Shown here one piece after another: positions 34,860 through 43,463 of a stretch of 64,000 nt of DNA (positions are counted from its first letter, which is position 1; every line of letters starts with the position of its first letter). The position numbers were made by a program, and so were the translations under genes. Below the pieces are notes generated by a model. The model saw only the letters and a list, made by a program, of their open reading frames with translations. It searched no databases and was not told the origin of the DNA. This DNA comes from Hymenobacter latericoloratus (GTDB lineage Bacteria; Bacteroidota; Bacteroidia; Cytophagales; Hymenobacteraceae), in NCBI RefSeq assembly GCF_014199535.1, contig NZ_JACHNV010000002.1, forward strand, positions 372,001-436,000, read 5' to 3'.

Positions 34860-36503
34860 CTAAGTAGTAGAAGCCGCTACCTCTGCAGCGGCGCGCAACC
34901 CCTGGTAGAATCCCTCCTCGAAAATGGAAATACCGCTTAGGTCGGTGTGGGCGAAAAACAGCTTGCCCTGCCAGGACTGGGCGGCTTGCTGGCGGGCTTC
35001 GCTCCACACAAAGCCGGGGGTAGGCGCCACCATGCCGTGGCCCCACACCCACACATCGGCGCGCTGTACGTGGGGCGTCAGGCCGGGGTGGGCAGTTTCC
35101 AGCTCAGCCAGAATCCGGCGTACCCACTCATCGTAGGGGGTTTGATGGGCTTGCTGGCGTGCCTCAGTGGGGTTATCAGCCGGCAGGGGGAGGTAGCAGG
35201 TAATGACTTTGGAGCCCGCCGCGTTCAGGCTCAAGCTTTGGTGGCTGGCATTTACGTAGCCCACAGAAGCCGTGCCGTAGAGTACATTGTCCCAACTCAA
35301 CGGCGCGCCGGGGCCCTGAGGCAGGCCATCCAGGGTAACGTTGATAACGGCCCACGGGGCCCGGTGGCAGGGTAAGGCGCGGTGGGCGGTGGTGGGCAAG
35401 GAATTCAGCAACCGTTCTGTAATGAACAGAGGGGTAGCCAGTATTACCCGTTGAGCCTCTACGCGGGTACTTTGCCGGGTAGCCACGTTGTAGCAGTTCG
35501 CGGCCAAGCCAGTAGAGGTTTCCTGCAGGGCGTAGGCTATGGTGTTGGTCAGAATGGGAGAGGTGGCCTGTTGGCGAAGCTGCTCGGCCAGAAAACCGTT
35601 GCCTTCGGGCCAGGTCAGCACATCGGAGGCGGCTGCATTGCGGGCGCGGCCCTTGCGGGAGGCAAAGTAGTGCAGCCCGGCCCACGCCGATACCTGGGCG
35701 GTAGTGGCGCCGTAGTCGTCCTTGCAGCTGTAGTCGAGGTACCAGCGCAGGTGGGGGCTGCTGAATCCTGCCTGATCCAGATACTCGGCAAACGAAACCT
35801 GGTCCAGCTTCCGAAACCGCTCATCGGCCGACGATTCGGCTACCGGAATCCGGAAGGCGTCGCGACCATCAGAGCCGGTAGCGAAGCGCAGCAAGTCAAT
35901 CAGCTTGAAAAACCGGGCAATCTGCTGTTTCTCCTCCGGGGGCACGCCTAACTCCGGCACTAGCCCATTTTGCCAGTGACCGTGCAGGTAAAGGCGCTCC
36001 TCGGGGTCGTGGCAGAGGTAGTATTCATTGTAGAGGGGTAGGCCCGAAGCCGCATCAGTGCCTGTAATAACGCCGGCTTCCTGCAGGAACCCTAGTAGCT
36101 CGTGGTTGCGTGGGTCGGGGATGGGCAGGTAGTGGGCACCCCAGGGGTAAGCGGCTACCTCGCTGCGGCCAGCGCGGGAGTTGCCGCCGGTCTGCTCATC
36201 CAACTCTACCAGCAGCACCTGCTCGGGACTGAAGCCGCGGCGCTCCAATTCGCGCCGTGCCGTGAGTCCGGCTACCCCGCCACCCACAATCAGCACTTCC
36301 ACCTGCCGGGTATGGGTAGGGACCGGTAGTCGGGAGGCATCTCGCAGCAAATGCCCCGTAGTGTGGTTGGCCCCGTGCAGGCTGCCCCGAATGTGGCTGC
36401 GGCTGGTTCCAGGCGCGCAGGAGTGCAGGCCGGCCAGCGGCGCCAGTAGCAGCCCCGCGCCGCCCGCCGCGGCCTGCTTCAGAAAGTTGCGCCGGGTAGG
36501 CAT
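34860..36503 (-). CDS. Tat-exported FAD-dependent amine oxidase-like oxidoreductase
   Basis: A 547-residue flavoprotein exported by the Tat pathway (MPTRRNFLKQAAAGGAGLLLAP, twin Arg at residues 4-5). The FAD-binding Rossmann motif VLIVGGGVAGLTARRELERRG lies near residues 70-90 with EqtGG (ELDEQTGGNSRAG) after it, and a C-terminal FAD motif with LFFAHTDLSG and GISIFEEGF. The overall plan is that of flavin amine oxidases and desaturases (MAO/PAO-like). It is last in the speD-speE-type cluster, 208 bases behind the speE-like gene, so oxidation of a polyamine product is a reasonable but untested guess. Confidence 0.82.
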   Translation of the reverse strand: MPTRRNFLKQAAAGGAGLLLAPLAGLHSCAPGTSRSHIRGSLHGANHTTGHLLRDASRLPVPTHTRQVEVLIVGGGVAGLTARRELERRGFSPEQVLLVELDEQTGGNSRAGRSEVAAYPWGAHYLPIPDPRNHELLGFLQEAGVITGTDAASGLPLYNEYYLCHDPEERLYLHGHWQNGLVPELGVPPEEKQQIARFFKLIDLLRFATGSDGRDAFRIPVAESSADERFRKLDQVSFAEYLDQAGFSSPHLRWYLDYSCKDDYGATTAQVSAWAGLHYFASRKGRARNAAASDVLTWPEGNGFLAEQLRQQATSPILTNTIAYALQETSTGLAANCYNVATRQSTRVEAQRVILATPLFITERLLNSLPTTAHRALPCHRAPWAVINVTLDGLPQGPGAPLSWDNVLYGTASVGYVNASHQSLSLNAAGSKVITCYLPLPADNPTEARQQAHQTPYDEWVRRILAELETAHPGLTPHVQRADVWVWGHGMVAPTPGFVWSEARQQAAQSWQGKLFFAHTDLSGISIFEEGFYQGLRAAAEVAASTT

Positions 36504-36711
36504 GAGTGAAAAGGTAGTGAAATTGAAAAATGTTGATTTCGAGGTTCAGAAAGGCTTTCTGCCTAGGCCAAGAGTAGGGAGTAGGCACTCGACCAATCTG
36601 ACGCTTGCGCCACTCATAACAGGCGCCTACCCCCTGCACTTGGCCAAACCCTCAGCAGGTGTGCGTAAGAAGTTAAGTGGTCAGATAGCGCGTAACCATC
36701 CGACCTGCACT

Positions 36712-38289
36712 CTAGTGCACATACGGGCCCCAGTCTTCCTCAAAGTAGCGCACCAAAGCCTGGTTATTGAGCTGGTTGACTTCAGTGGGAATCTCGCTCA
36801 TATCGGGCGGGAAGAAGCGCATGTCGCGGATGGTGGCGGGTGTGATGTAGCGCAGGCCAGGGGGTAGGGGGCCGGCATCGGGGCGCCAGTGCGCGTTGCG
36901 GCCGGCCAGCACGAAGCCCCATTCCCCGAACGAGGGCACGTAGCAATGGTAAGGCAGGGTTGTAAAGCCGGCGGCCTGCAGGGTGTGGCTCACGCACCAA
37001 AACGACTGCCGGGCTACGTAGGGCGAAGTGCTCTGTACCACTACCCAGCCGCCGGGCGCCAACCGTTTTTCCAGCTCTCGGTAGAACGCTACCGAGTATA
37101 GCTTACCGATAGAGTAGTTGCCCGGGTCGGGAAAATCGACCACAATGCAGTCGTAGCGAGCTGTATCCTGTCGTACCCACTGGTAAGCGTCGCCGTTGAT
37201 GACCTCTACTTTGGGGTGAAGCAGTGCACGCTTGTTTAGGCCCAGCAGCATTTCATTCTGTCGAAACAGCCGGGTCATGCCCGCATCCAAGTCCACGAGG
37301 CGGATGCTTTGCAATTGAGGGTACTTGAGCAGCTCGCGCACGGCCAGGCCGTCGCCGCCGCCCAGCACCAGTGCGCGCCGGGCCTGGGGTAGGGCCTGCA
37401 TGGCCGGGTGCACCAGGGCCTCGTGGTAGCGGTACTCATCCAGGGAGCTGAACTGCAGGTTGCCGTTCAGGAAAAGCCGCAGCTCGCGCTGGTTTTTGGT
37501 AAGCACAATGCGCTGGTAGGTAGTGCTCTTAGAGTAGATAACCTGGTCCTGGAACGCCATGCCCTCGGTGTAGGTCTGGATGCGCTCGGCATAGCCAAAG
37601 CAAACCCCGAGAGCCAGCAAGGAAACCACCAGGCCACCCGCCAAGCTGCGCCGAAACGGACGGGTTTCGGGGAAGCGGTACAGGGCCACGCCGGCCACTA
37701 CCACATTCAGGGCCCCAAAGAGCAGAGATGTCCGGATAAGGCCGAGCTGCGGCACCAGCACCAGCGGAAAAATCAGCGAAGCCAGCAGGGCCCCGATATA
37801 ATCGAAGGTGAACACCCGGGAAACCAGGTCCTTAAACTCGAAGCGGTTTTCCAGAATCCGCATCAGCAGCGGAATTTCCAGCCCCACCAGCACGCCCGTC
37901 AGGCTTACCAGGGCGTAGAGAATCAGCCGGAAGGAAGTGACGTACTCAAACAGCACAAATAGCAGCGGCGCCGAGAAACCGCCCACTATCCCCACCATAA
38001 TTTCCAGCCGGATAAACCACCGCAGTAACGACCCGCCCAGGTAGCGCGACAGCCAGGAGCCAATACCCATCGAGAACAGGTAGGCCCCGATGATGGTGGA
38101 AAACTGCGTTACGGAGTCGCCAAGCAGGTAGGAAGCCAGCGTGCCCGCAATCAGCTCGTAAATCAGTCCGCAGGTGGCAATAACAAACACCGAGCCCAGC
38201 AGCAGAGCCGGGTGGTAATCGGCCGGGGCGGGGGGTAGGGCCGCTGCCAGAGCAGCCCGCCGCGCCCGGCGCACGGGCACTTTATCCAT
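36712..38289 (-). CDS. Membrane-anchored spermidine synthase-like protein
   Basis: A 525-residue protein. The first ~215 residues hold about seven hydrophobic helices (FVIATCGLIYELIAGTLASYLLGDS, VGLEIPLLMRI and others). The rest is an aminopropyltransferase/Rossmann methyltransferase domain with VLGGGDGLAVRELLKYPQ, RLVDLDAGM and DCIVVDFPDPGN. Soluble spermidine synthase joins an aminopropyl group to putrescine; fused forms may act on substrates at the membrane. The start codon overlaps the stop of the DUF350 gene by eight bases, so translation is probably coupled. DUF350, DUF4178 and speD-like neighbours point to a polyamine-based envelope function. Confidence 0.85.
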   Translation of the reverse strand: MDKVPVRRARRAALAAALPPAPADYHPALLLGSVFVIATCGLIYELIAGTLASYLLGDSVTQFSTIIGAYLFSMGIGSWLSRYLGGSLLRWFIRLEIMVGIVGGFSAPLLFVLFEYVTSFRLILYALVSLTGVLVGLEIPLLMRILENRFEFKDLVSRVFTFDYIGALLASLIFPLVLVPQLGLIRTSLLFGALNVVVAGVALYRFPETRPFRRSLAGGLVVSLLALGVCFGYAERIQTYTEGMAFQDQVIYSKSTTYQRIVLTKNQRELRLFLNGNLQFSSLDEYRYHEALVHPAMQALPQARRALVLGGGDGLAVRELLKYPQLQSIRLVDLDAGMTRLFRQNEMLLGLNKRALLHPKVEVINGDAYQWVRQDTARYDCIVVDFPDPGNYSIGKLYSVAFYRELEKRLAPGGWVVVQSTSPYVARQSFWCVSHTLQAAGFTTLPYHCYVPSFGEWGFVLAGRNAHWRPDAGPLPPGLRYITPATIRDMRFFPPDMSEIPTEVNQLNNQALVRYFEEDWGPYVH

Positions 38290-38497
38290 GAATGGCAGAA
38301 CTGATAATCAGGGCTACGGCAATCATGAAGGCCGCCGCCACAATGGCCAGGGCCGTGTTGTGCTCCTCCATAATTTCGCGCCAGAGCGTACGTGGCGTCA
38401 GCTTTTCAAAAATCACGAAGCTGATAACCAAAATGGTAATGCCTATTACGGAGTAAATAACCGAGGCGGCAATAAGCTTGAAGTTGAGGTATTCCAT
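38282..38497 (-). CDS. DUF350 family membrane protein
   Basis: A 71-residue protein with two hydrophobic segments (FKLIAASVIYSVIGITILVISFVIF and ALAIVAAAFMIAVALIISSAIHG) separated by a short charged loop (EKLTPRTLWREIMEEHN). This is the DUF350 pattern, a small inner-membrane protein often found with membrane-stress and polyamine genes. The start at 38497 is preferred because upstream in-frame residues come from an intergenic palindrome. Stop overlaps the next gene by eight bases. Confidence 0.85.
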   Translation of the reverse strand: MEYLNFKLIAASVIYSVIGITILVISFVIFEKLTPRTLWREIMEEHNTALAIVAAAFMIAVALIISSAIHG

Positions 38498-38509
38498 AGA
38501 ATCAAATGA

Positions 38510-38630
38510 TGAATTGGTGAGATAGTGAGATGGTGAACTGGTGAGTTTGACGTTCCGCGGGCGCAGTATGCGTAAGTGGCGCAAATAGAACCTCAAACTC
38601 ACCGATTCACTATCTCACCATTTCACTACT
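38510..38630. repeat. Intergenic palindrome of GGTGAGATAGTGAGA type
   Basis: The left arm (about 38514-38550) contains the internally repetitive GGTGAGATAGTGAGATGG motif and ends GGTGAGTTTGA. The right arm (about 38593-38629) is its imperfect complement (TCAAACTCACC... TATCTCACCATTTCAC). It sits within the operon between the DUF350 gene and the small membrane gene and covers the latter's stop. It belongs to a different repeat family from the TGTCATTC palindromes. Confidence 0.75.
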
Positions 38631-38817
38631 TGTGGTAGAAGCTGCTGCGGCCACCGGTACCGGTAGTGTGGCTGTTGCCGTTCAGGTTTTCGGTGTTTTC
38701 ATCGTCGGAGCCCAGCCAGCGGCTGCCGTGTAGCCCCGCCCACAGAAAGCCGCCGTAAATAAGCAGGGCAAACAGGGCGTAGAACTTAATTTTCCAGAGG
38801 GAGCGAAGCCAATCCAT
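38626..38817 (-). CDS. Small membrane protein in the DUF4178/DUF350 cluster
   Basis: A 63-residue protein with one hydrophobic segment (FYALFALLIYGGFLWAGL, residues ~12-29) and a polar C-terminus (DDENTENLNGNSHTTGTGG). It is 21 bases behind the DUF4178 gene, same strand, so it is likely co-transcribed. No family is recognised; its position suggests a membrane partner of the cluster. Confidence 0.65.
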   Translation of the reverse strand: MDWLRSLWKIKFYALFALLIYGGFLWAGLHGSRWLGSDDENTENLNGNSHTTGTGGRSSFYHK

Positions 38818-38838
38818 GCGGGGTAGGGGTAGCAGGCG

Positions 38839-40170
38839 TTAAGAGGCGGCGCCAGGGCCATAGTCGCTGTTTTCCCAGCGCTGCTGCTCGTGGTAGTGGC
38901 GCCGAACAAACTGAATAGCCGGGTAGAGCAGCAGCAACACCAGCGCCAGAAACGCATTGGAGCCAAAGGAAGCTCGGGCCTGCACCGTAGCGTGGAAGGA
39001 AATAGGGTTCTGGTTGCTGGCGTCGGCGGCCGGGTAGAAATTGAGGTGGTAGCGGCCGGCCGGTACGCTGTTGAGTAAGGCATCGGTTTCGGTGCTGCCT
39101 TCGCTCCAGCTTTCCCCATCCTCTACGCCGTGGTAATACTCCATGCCGCGGGTAGCCTCAAACAGCTGGCCGGTTTGCTCGTTTACCACTGTGAAGGGGA
39201 GCTCCAGCCAGCTGTTATCCACGTTGGCGCTGAGCCTGATGGAGAGGGCGCCGGTGCCGGGCACCGTAAACGAGGGCGATACACGCATGGGCCGGTCGCC
39301 GCCGCTGCCCACGGGCTGCTCCAGCGGCACGGTTTGCGGGTTGCTGACAAAATCCGTGTCGAGTACCGTTTCATTGCCCCAGGCCATCAGGAAAAGGTGG
39401 GTGACTACTACCAGCAGAGCAGCCACCAGCGAAAAGGTGCGCAGAATAGGCCAGGTAGCCTGGCTTGGCGCGGGCTCAATGGCCCCGGTGCCCGTGCGGA
39501 ATGGAATGTGGCTATTGACAACGCGGAAGCCGTTCTGAATTTCGAGCGGATCGAGGTGTTGGGCCCGAAACCAGTGCACCCGCTTGGTAGCAGTCCGCTC
39601 GCGCACCAGCATCAGGGGCGGACTAATGTATTCGGAAATACTGAGGCTTTCATCGTCCAGCACGTTCCAGTCGAACTCGCCTTCGGCGTAAAGTACACGC
39701 GGCGAGTAGCGGTTGTAGAGCCGAAAAGTATCGTCGGTGGTTTCCACGAAGGCCCGGCGGCTGTTGCCCTGCTGCACGCGGTACTGTTCCTCGGTGGGCT
39801 CCAGCAGCATCCAGTGGCCCTGATACACGGCCAGCTGATGATAAGCCCCCGTTTCTTCGTGCCGCAGCTGATATTCCTCCCAGTGGGCCGTGGAGTTGAC
39901 TTCGCGCCGCCACATATAGCCCGTTACCCGGTAGGGTACGCCCTTCAGGGTTCCCGTAGCTCCGAGGGGTAGGGTGCGCTGCATGGAGGGCTTGGCCTTG
40001 AACTTCTGGAGCTGCTTGGGCTTGCCTATTTCCGGATACTCAAAAAACGTATGGCACTTCGGGCAGCCAAAGAAGGCGCTGTTGATGGCATCGTAGTACG
40101 GAAGCTGTTGCCAGCAACTCGGGCACTCCACCTGGGCTGGCGCAGCGGGTGGGGGTAGGGCGCTGCTCAT
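38839..40170 (-). CDS. DUF4178 protein with N-terminal zinc ribbon and C-terminal membrane segments
   Basis: A 443-residue protein. The N-terminus has a four-Cys zinc ribbon (CPSC at about residues 16-19, CPKC at about 35-38). The DUF4178 region follows (LPLGATGTLKGVPYRVTGYMWR... HWMLLEP...). Two hydrophobic helices lie near residues 245-265 and 405-425. The start overlaps the stop of the speD-like gene by four bases (ATGA type), which shows tight coupling. DUF4178 proteins are recurrent companions of DUF350, SpeE and SpeD homologues; the molecular role is not established. Confidence 0.82.
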   Translation of the reverse strand: MSSALPPPAAPAQVECPSCWQQLPYYDAINSAFFGCPKCHTFFEYPEIGKPKQLQKFKAKPSMQRTLPLGATGTLKGVPYRVTGYMWRREVNSTAHWEEYQLRHEETGAYHQLAVYQGHWMLLEPTEEQYRVQQGNSRRAFVETTDDTFRLYNRYSPRVLYAEGEFDWNVLDDESLSISEYISPPLMLVRERTATKRVHWFRAQHLDPLEIQNGFRVVNSHIPFRTGTGAIEPAPSQATWPILRTFSLVAALLVVVTHLFLMAWGNETVLDTDFVSNPQTVPLEQPVGSGGDRPMRVSPSFTVPGTGALSIRLSANVDNSWLELPFTVVNEQTGQLFEATRGMEYYHGVEDGESWSEGSTETDALLNSVPAGRYHLNFYPAADASNQNPISFHATVQARASFGSNAFLALVLLLLYPAIQFVRRHYHEQQRWENSDYGPGAAS

Positions 40171-40520
40171 CGGCGAACCTCTGTTCTGGACTGCTCCTCG
40201 CCCCCGAAGAAGGCCAGCGTGGCGGCGTACAGCTCCCGGGCCCGGTCGGCGTTGTCGCGGCGGAAGTTGGAGAGGAACACGTCGAAGGTAGCCAGGCCGT
40301 GCTCGGGCCAGGTATGAATGCTCAGGTGCGACTCGGTGAGGGCCAGCACGGCCGTAAAGCCGCCTTCGGGGAAGGCATGGTAGGCTTCGCCCACGCAGGT
40401 AAGGCCCAGCGCCGCTACCTGGGCCGTAAAAAAGGCGCGGCAGGCCGGCGCATCGAGCAGGGCCGGCGGTGGGGCCGTGAAGGTGGCCAGAATATGGAGG
40501 CCGGGTGCGTAAGAATGCAT
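40167..40520 (-). CDS. SpeD-like pyruvoyl-dependent decarboxylase (AdoMetDC family)
   Basis: A 117-residue protein of the bacterial S-adenosylmethionine decarboxylase family, first gene of the cluster. The self-processing site is present as TESHLSIHTWPEHG, with the pyruvoyl-forming Ser at residue 64 and the conserved His at residue 69. The family's later DxFTCG motif, which carries the catalytic Cys, reads DVFLSN here, so that Cys is replaced by Ser (residue 84). It may therefore make decarboxylated AdoMet poorly. SpeD homologues that act as ornithine or arginine decarboxylases are known, so that activity is an alternative. Confidence 0.82.
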   Translation of the reverse strand: MHSYAPGLHILATFTAPPPALLDAPACRAFFTAQVAALGLTCVGEAYHAFPEGGFTAVLALTESHLSIHTWPEHGLATFDVFLSNFRRDNADRARELYAATLAFFGGEEQSRTEVRR

Positions 40521-40901
40521 CAGATAACCAGCGGGCCGCCTACTTCACGGCAGCCCATCAGCAATACTACGCAGGCCCCGGCTGGTATCAAAGCCAAGGC
40601 CCTCCGGAGCAGGGCAGGGGGTAGGCGGGGCAAGCAGAAGCAGATAAAGCGGGCTGCCGGGAGCGGGTTGCGCAGGAAAACCGGGGTAGCCCATGTTTCC
40701 TGGCCTGGAACCAGCTCAACTTCCGGGGGATAGAAGCAGTACAGTAGTTTGCCTGGGCAGTTGCCTCAGTACCCCCCCCCGACTTCAACTTTGAAACCGG
40801 CCTTCTACCTTCGTGTTTGCGTTGGGGCAAATGCCCGGCTGTAGCGGGCATTAGGGCCGCTTTTCGCGCTTTCCTCTTGATTTCCATCCTAGCTCCTGAT
40901 T
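40521..40901. other. Gene-free divergent interval before aspA
   Basis: A 381-base region with no supported gene. It holds a run of nine C residues (40772-40780), a TAGTTTGCC (-7-like) near 40745 and a TACCTTCG near 40806 that could be the aspA promoter. Confidence 0.4.
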
Positions 40902-42308
40902 ATGCAAACCACCCGGCTTGAACACGATTTCCTTGGCGAACGGGCCATTCCCGACGAAGTATATTATGGCATCCAGACCCTGCGGGCCCTGGAAAACTTT
41001 CACATCACGGGAATTCCGCTGAAATCGGAGCCGCTGTTTGTGCAGGCCCTGGCCTACGTGAAGAAGGCCGCCGCCATGGCCAACCGCGACCTGGGCGTGC
41101 TGGACCCCACCATTGCCGAGTGCATCATCCGGGCCTGCGACCGGGTGGCCTCCGGGGAATTGAACGACCAGTTCCTGACCGACATGATTCAGGGCGGGGC
41201 CGGTACGTCGGTGAACATGAATGCCAACGAAGTCATTGCCAACGTGGCCCTGGAATACATGGGCAAGCGCAAGGGCGAGTACGCATTCTGCCACCCCAAC
41301 AACCATGTCAACTGCTCCCAGTCCACCAACGACGCCTACCCCACTGCGTTTCGCATCGCCCTGAGCAACAAGCTGGTGGGCTACAGCCAGGCCCTGGGCG
41401 AGCTGGCCGATGCCTTTGCCGCCAAGGGCGAGGAGTTCCGGAACGTGCTGAAAATGGGCCGCACCCAGCTCCAGGACGCCGTGCCCATGAGCATGGGCGA
41501 CGAATTCCGGGCCTTTGCCACCAACCTGCGCGAGGAGCTGCTGCGCATTGAAGACAGCCGCCGCCTCATCAGCGAAATCAACATGGGGGCTACGGCCATT
41601 GGTACCGGCGTAAACGCCCCCCACGGCTACGCTGACCTGGTAACCAAGCACCTACGCGAGGTAACCGGCCTCGACCTGAGCCTGGCCGGTGACCTGATTG
41701 AAGCTACCTACGACACGGGCGCCTACGTGCAGCTGTCCGGAGTGCTGAAGCGCACGGCCGTGAAACTCTCCAAAATCTGCAACGATTTGCGCCTGCTGTC
41801 GTCGGGGCCGCGCACGGGCCTGTTCGAAATCAACCTGCCGCCCCTGCAGCCCGGCTCCAGCATCATGCCCGGCAAGGTAAACCCGGTGGTGCCGGAGGTG
41901 GTCAACCAAACGGCGTTCTACGTTATCGGGGCCGATTTGACCGTGACCATGGCGGCCGAAGCCGGCCAGCTGCAACTGAACGTGATGGAGCCGGTAATTT
42001 CCTTCGCCCTGTTCACTTCCATTTCCTACATGACCAACGCCTGCCATACCCTGCGCGAGAAGTGCGTGGTGGGCATCACGGCCAACGCCCAGCACGCCGA
42101 AAACATGGTGCGCAACAGCATCGGCATTGTGACCCAGCTGAACCCCGTGTTGGGCTACGAAACCTCAGCCGAAATTGCCAAGGAGGCCCTGAAAACCGGC
42201 AAAACCGTGCACGACATTGCCGTGACCGAACGCCAGCTGCTGAGCCAGGAAAAGTGGGACGAAATCTTCACGTTCGAGAACCTGATCCGGCCCGATTTTA
42301 TCCGGTGA
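40902..42308 (+). CDS. aspA: Aspartate ammonia-lyase
   Basis: A 468-residue aspartase that converts L-aspartate to fumarate and ammonia in the cytoplasm. The fumarase/aspartase superfamily signature GSSIMPGKVNP starts near residue 317, and TRLEHDFLGERAIP opens the protein as in known aspartases. GAGTSVNMNANEVIANVA (near residue 102) is the substrate loop. Length matches the family. Class II fumarase is the main alternative; the N-terminal pattern and the MNANEVI text favour aspartase. Confidence 0.93.
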   Translation: MQTTRLEHDFLGERAIPDEVYYGIQTLRALENFHITGIPLKSEPLFVQALAYVKKAAAMANRDLGVLDPTIAECIIRACDRVASGELNDQFLTDMIQGGAGTSVNMNANEVIANVALEYMGKRKGEYAFCHPNNHVNCSQSTNDAYPTAFRIALSNKLVGYSQALGELADAFAAKGEEFRNVLKMGRTQLQDAVPMSMGDEFRAFATNLREELLRIEDSRRLISEINMGATAIGTGVNAPHGYADLVTKHLREVTGLDLSLAGDLIEATYDTGAYVQLSGVLKRTAVKLSKICNDLRLLSSGPRTGLFEINLPPLQPGSSIMPGKVNPVVPEVVNQTAFYVIGADLTVTMAAEAGQLQLNVMEPVISFALFTSISYMTNACHTLREKCVVGITANAQHAENMVRNSIGIVTQLNPVLGYETSAEIAKEALKTGKTVHDIAVTERQLLSQEKWDEIFTFENLIRPDFIR

Positions 42309-42409
42309 GGCAGCAATAGTACGCTGGAAAGCAGCTTTCAGAAGAATTCTGCGTCTTATCGGGCCCTTCTTTTGAAACTCGTTCAGCTCCCCATCCTTTT
42401 TTCCCACGT

Positions 42410-42841
42410 ATGAAGCATCCTACTCGTTTCCGACAATGGCATAAGCACGGTACTAAAGGCCAGATGATCAGTGATTTGAAAGTAGGGGATACTATAGCTA
42501 CCGCCAACGGGCAGCAGGCCGTGACCCTCCCGGACCTTAAAAGCACAGCGTTCAAGCAGGTGCACTGCCTGATGCTGGCCAGCGGCACGCAGGATATGAC
42601 GGGGCAGGAAATCTACGAAACCGATGTGGTGCAGGTGTTTTGGCAGCCGGGCGCCACTGGCCCCTCGTATTTTGCCTACGTGTTTTTTGACCCGGCTCGG
42701 GGATTCGTACTGCGCAATGCCCAGGACGTGCCCCTGGCGGCAGTGCCGTACAAGCGCATATGGGCCAACTTTTACGCCGAGCCGCACTGGCGCCGGCAGT
42801 TTGAGCACCACGCCCGCTTCATTGAGGACCATTGGGCGTAG
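42410..42841 (+). CDS. YopX-like protein
   Basis: A 143-residue protein. The C-terminal half follows the YopX pattern: MLASGTQDMTGQEIYETDVVQV matches the TGLKDKNGKEIYEGDIV core of phage YopX domain proteins, with a beta-rich end. The first 45 residues (MKHPTRFRQWHKHGTKGQM...) start like YopX but contain an insertion. YopX proteins occur mostly in phages and have no established function. Here it sits in a chromosomal stretch with no other phage genes. Confidence 0.6.
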   Translation: MKHPTRFRQWHKHGTKGQMISDLKVGDTIATANGQQAVTLPDLKSTAFKQVHCLMLASGTQDMTGQEIYETDVVQVFWQPGATGPSYFAYVFFDPARGFVLRNAQDVPLAAVPYKRIWANFYAEPHWRRQFEHHARFIEDHWA

Positions 42842-42972
42842 GCTGAGCGCCCCGCCGAAGCGAAACCACCATCGGGCCCCGGCACCGCGCCGGGCCCGAT
42901 GCGTTCGGGCGTGGTGTAGCTCCGAATCTCTTTATATTGGCTGTGCCCCCTGGTGTGCTATCTGTTTGTTTC

Positions 42973-43398
42973 ATGGCTATGAAGCTGCCCCCGAACCCAC
43001 TGTCGCCCGCTCCCTGCCCGCCTGACCCCGCCGCCCCTACCCCCAACCCGACCGGCAAGCGCGACAGGCTGCTGGATGCTACCGCCACCCGGCTGGTGCC
43101 GCTGGTAGAGCTTCTGGACCGCATCCGGCCGCACGTAGGGCACAGCACCGTGTTCAGCACCCGCCGCCACAAGATTGACGCCCAGATTGCCTTGGCCTAC
43201 GAGCTGCTGCGCTCCGAGCAGCCCAAGCGCCAGGCTCTCACGGAAGCTTTCCACAACCTCAGCGAGTTTGTGCTGGCCGAAACCCGCGAAGTCAGCAAGG
43301 ACGAAGTTAAGGAATCGGCCAAGCGCTTCGTGCTGGCTACCCTCAAAAACGCGCCCACCCTCATTGGGGCCGCTAAGCAGGCCGGTCTGCTTTCCTGA
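42973..43398 (+). CDS. Helical protein of unknown function
   Basis: A 141-residue protein with a Pro-rich first 30 residues (MAMKLPPNPLSPAPCPPDPAAPTPN) and a helical remainder (RLLDATATRLVPLVELLDRIRPHV, KRQALTEAFHNLSEFVLAETREVSKDEVKESAKRFV). There is no signal peptide. The ATG at 42973 was chosen; another ATG two codons later is equally possible. No family is recognised. Confidence 0.5.
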   Translation: MAMKLPPNPLSPAPCPPDPAAPTPNPTGKRDRLLDATATRLVPLVELLDRIRPHVGHSTVFSTRRHKIDAQIALAYELLRSEQPKRQALTEAFHNLSEFVLAETREVSKDEVKESAKRFVLATLKNAPTLIGAAKQAGLLS

Positions 43399-43463
43399 GG
43401 CGCGAGGGGGGTAGGGGACCATCTGACGTATCTGCCCACCAAGTACCCCACTATGTAAGCAAT

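Noticed and set aside
40588..40887. 99-codon minus-strand frame upstream of speD
   Set aside because: Lys/Arg- and Ala-rich without motif, spans the C9 tract and promoter-like sequences of aspA.
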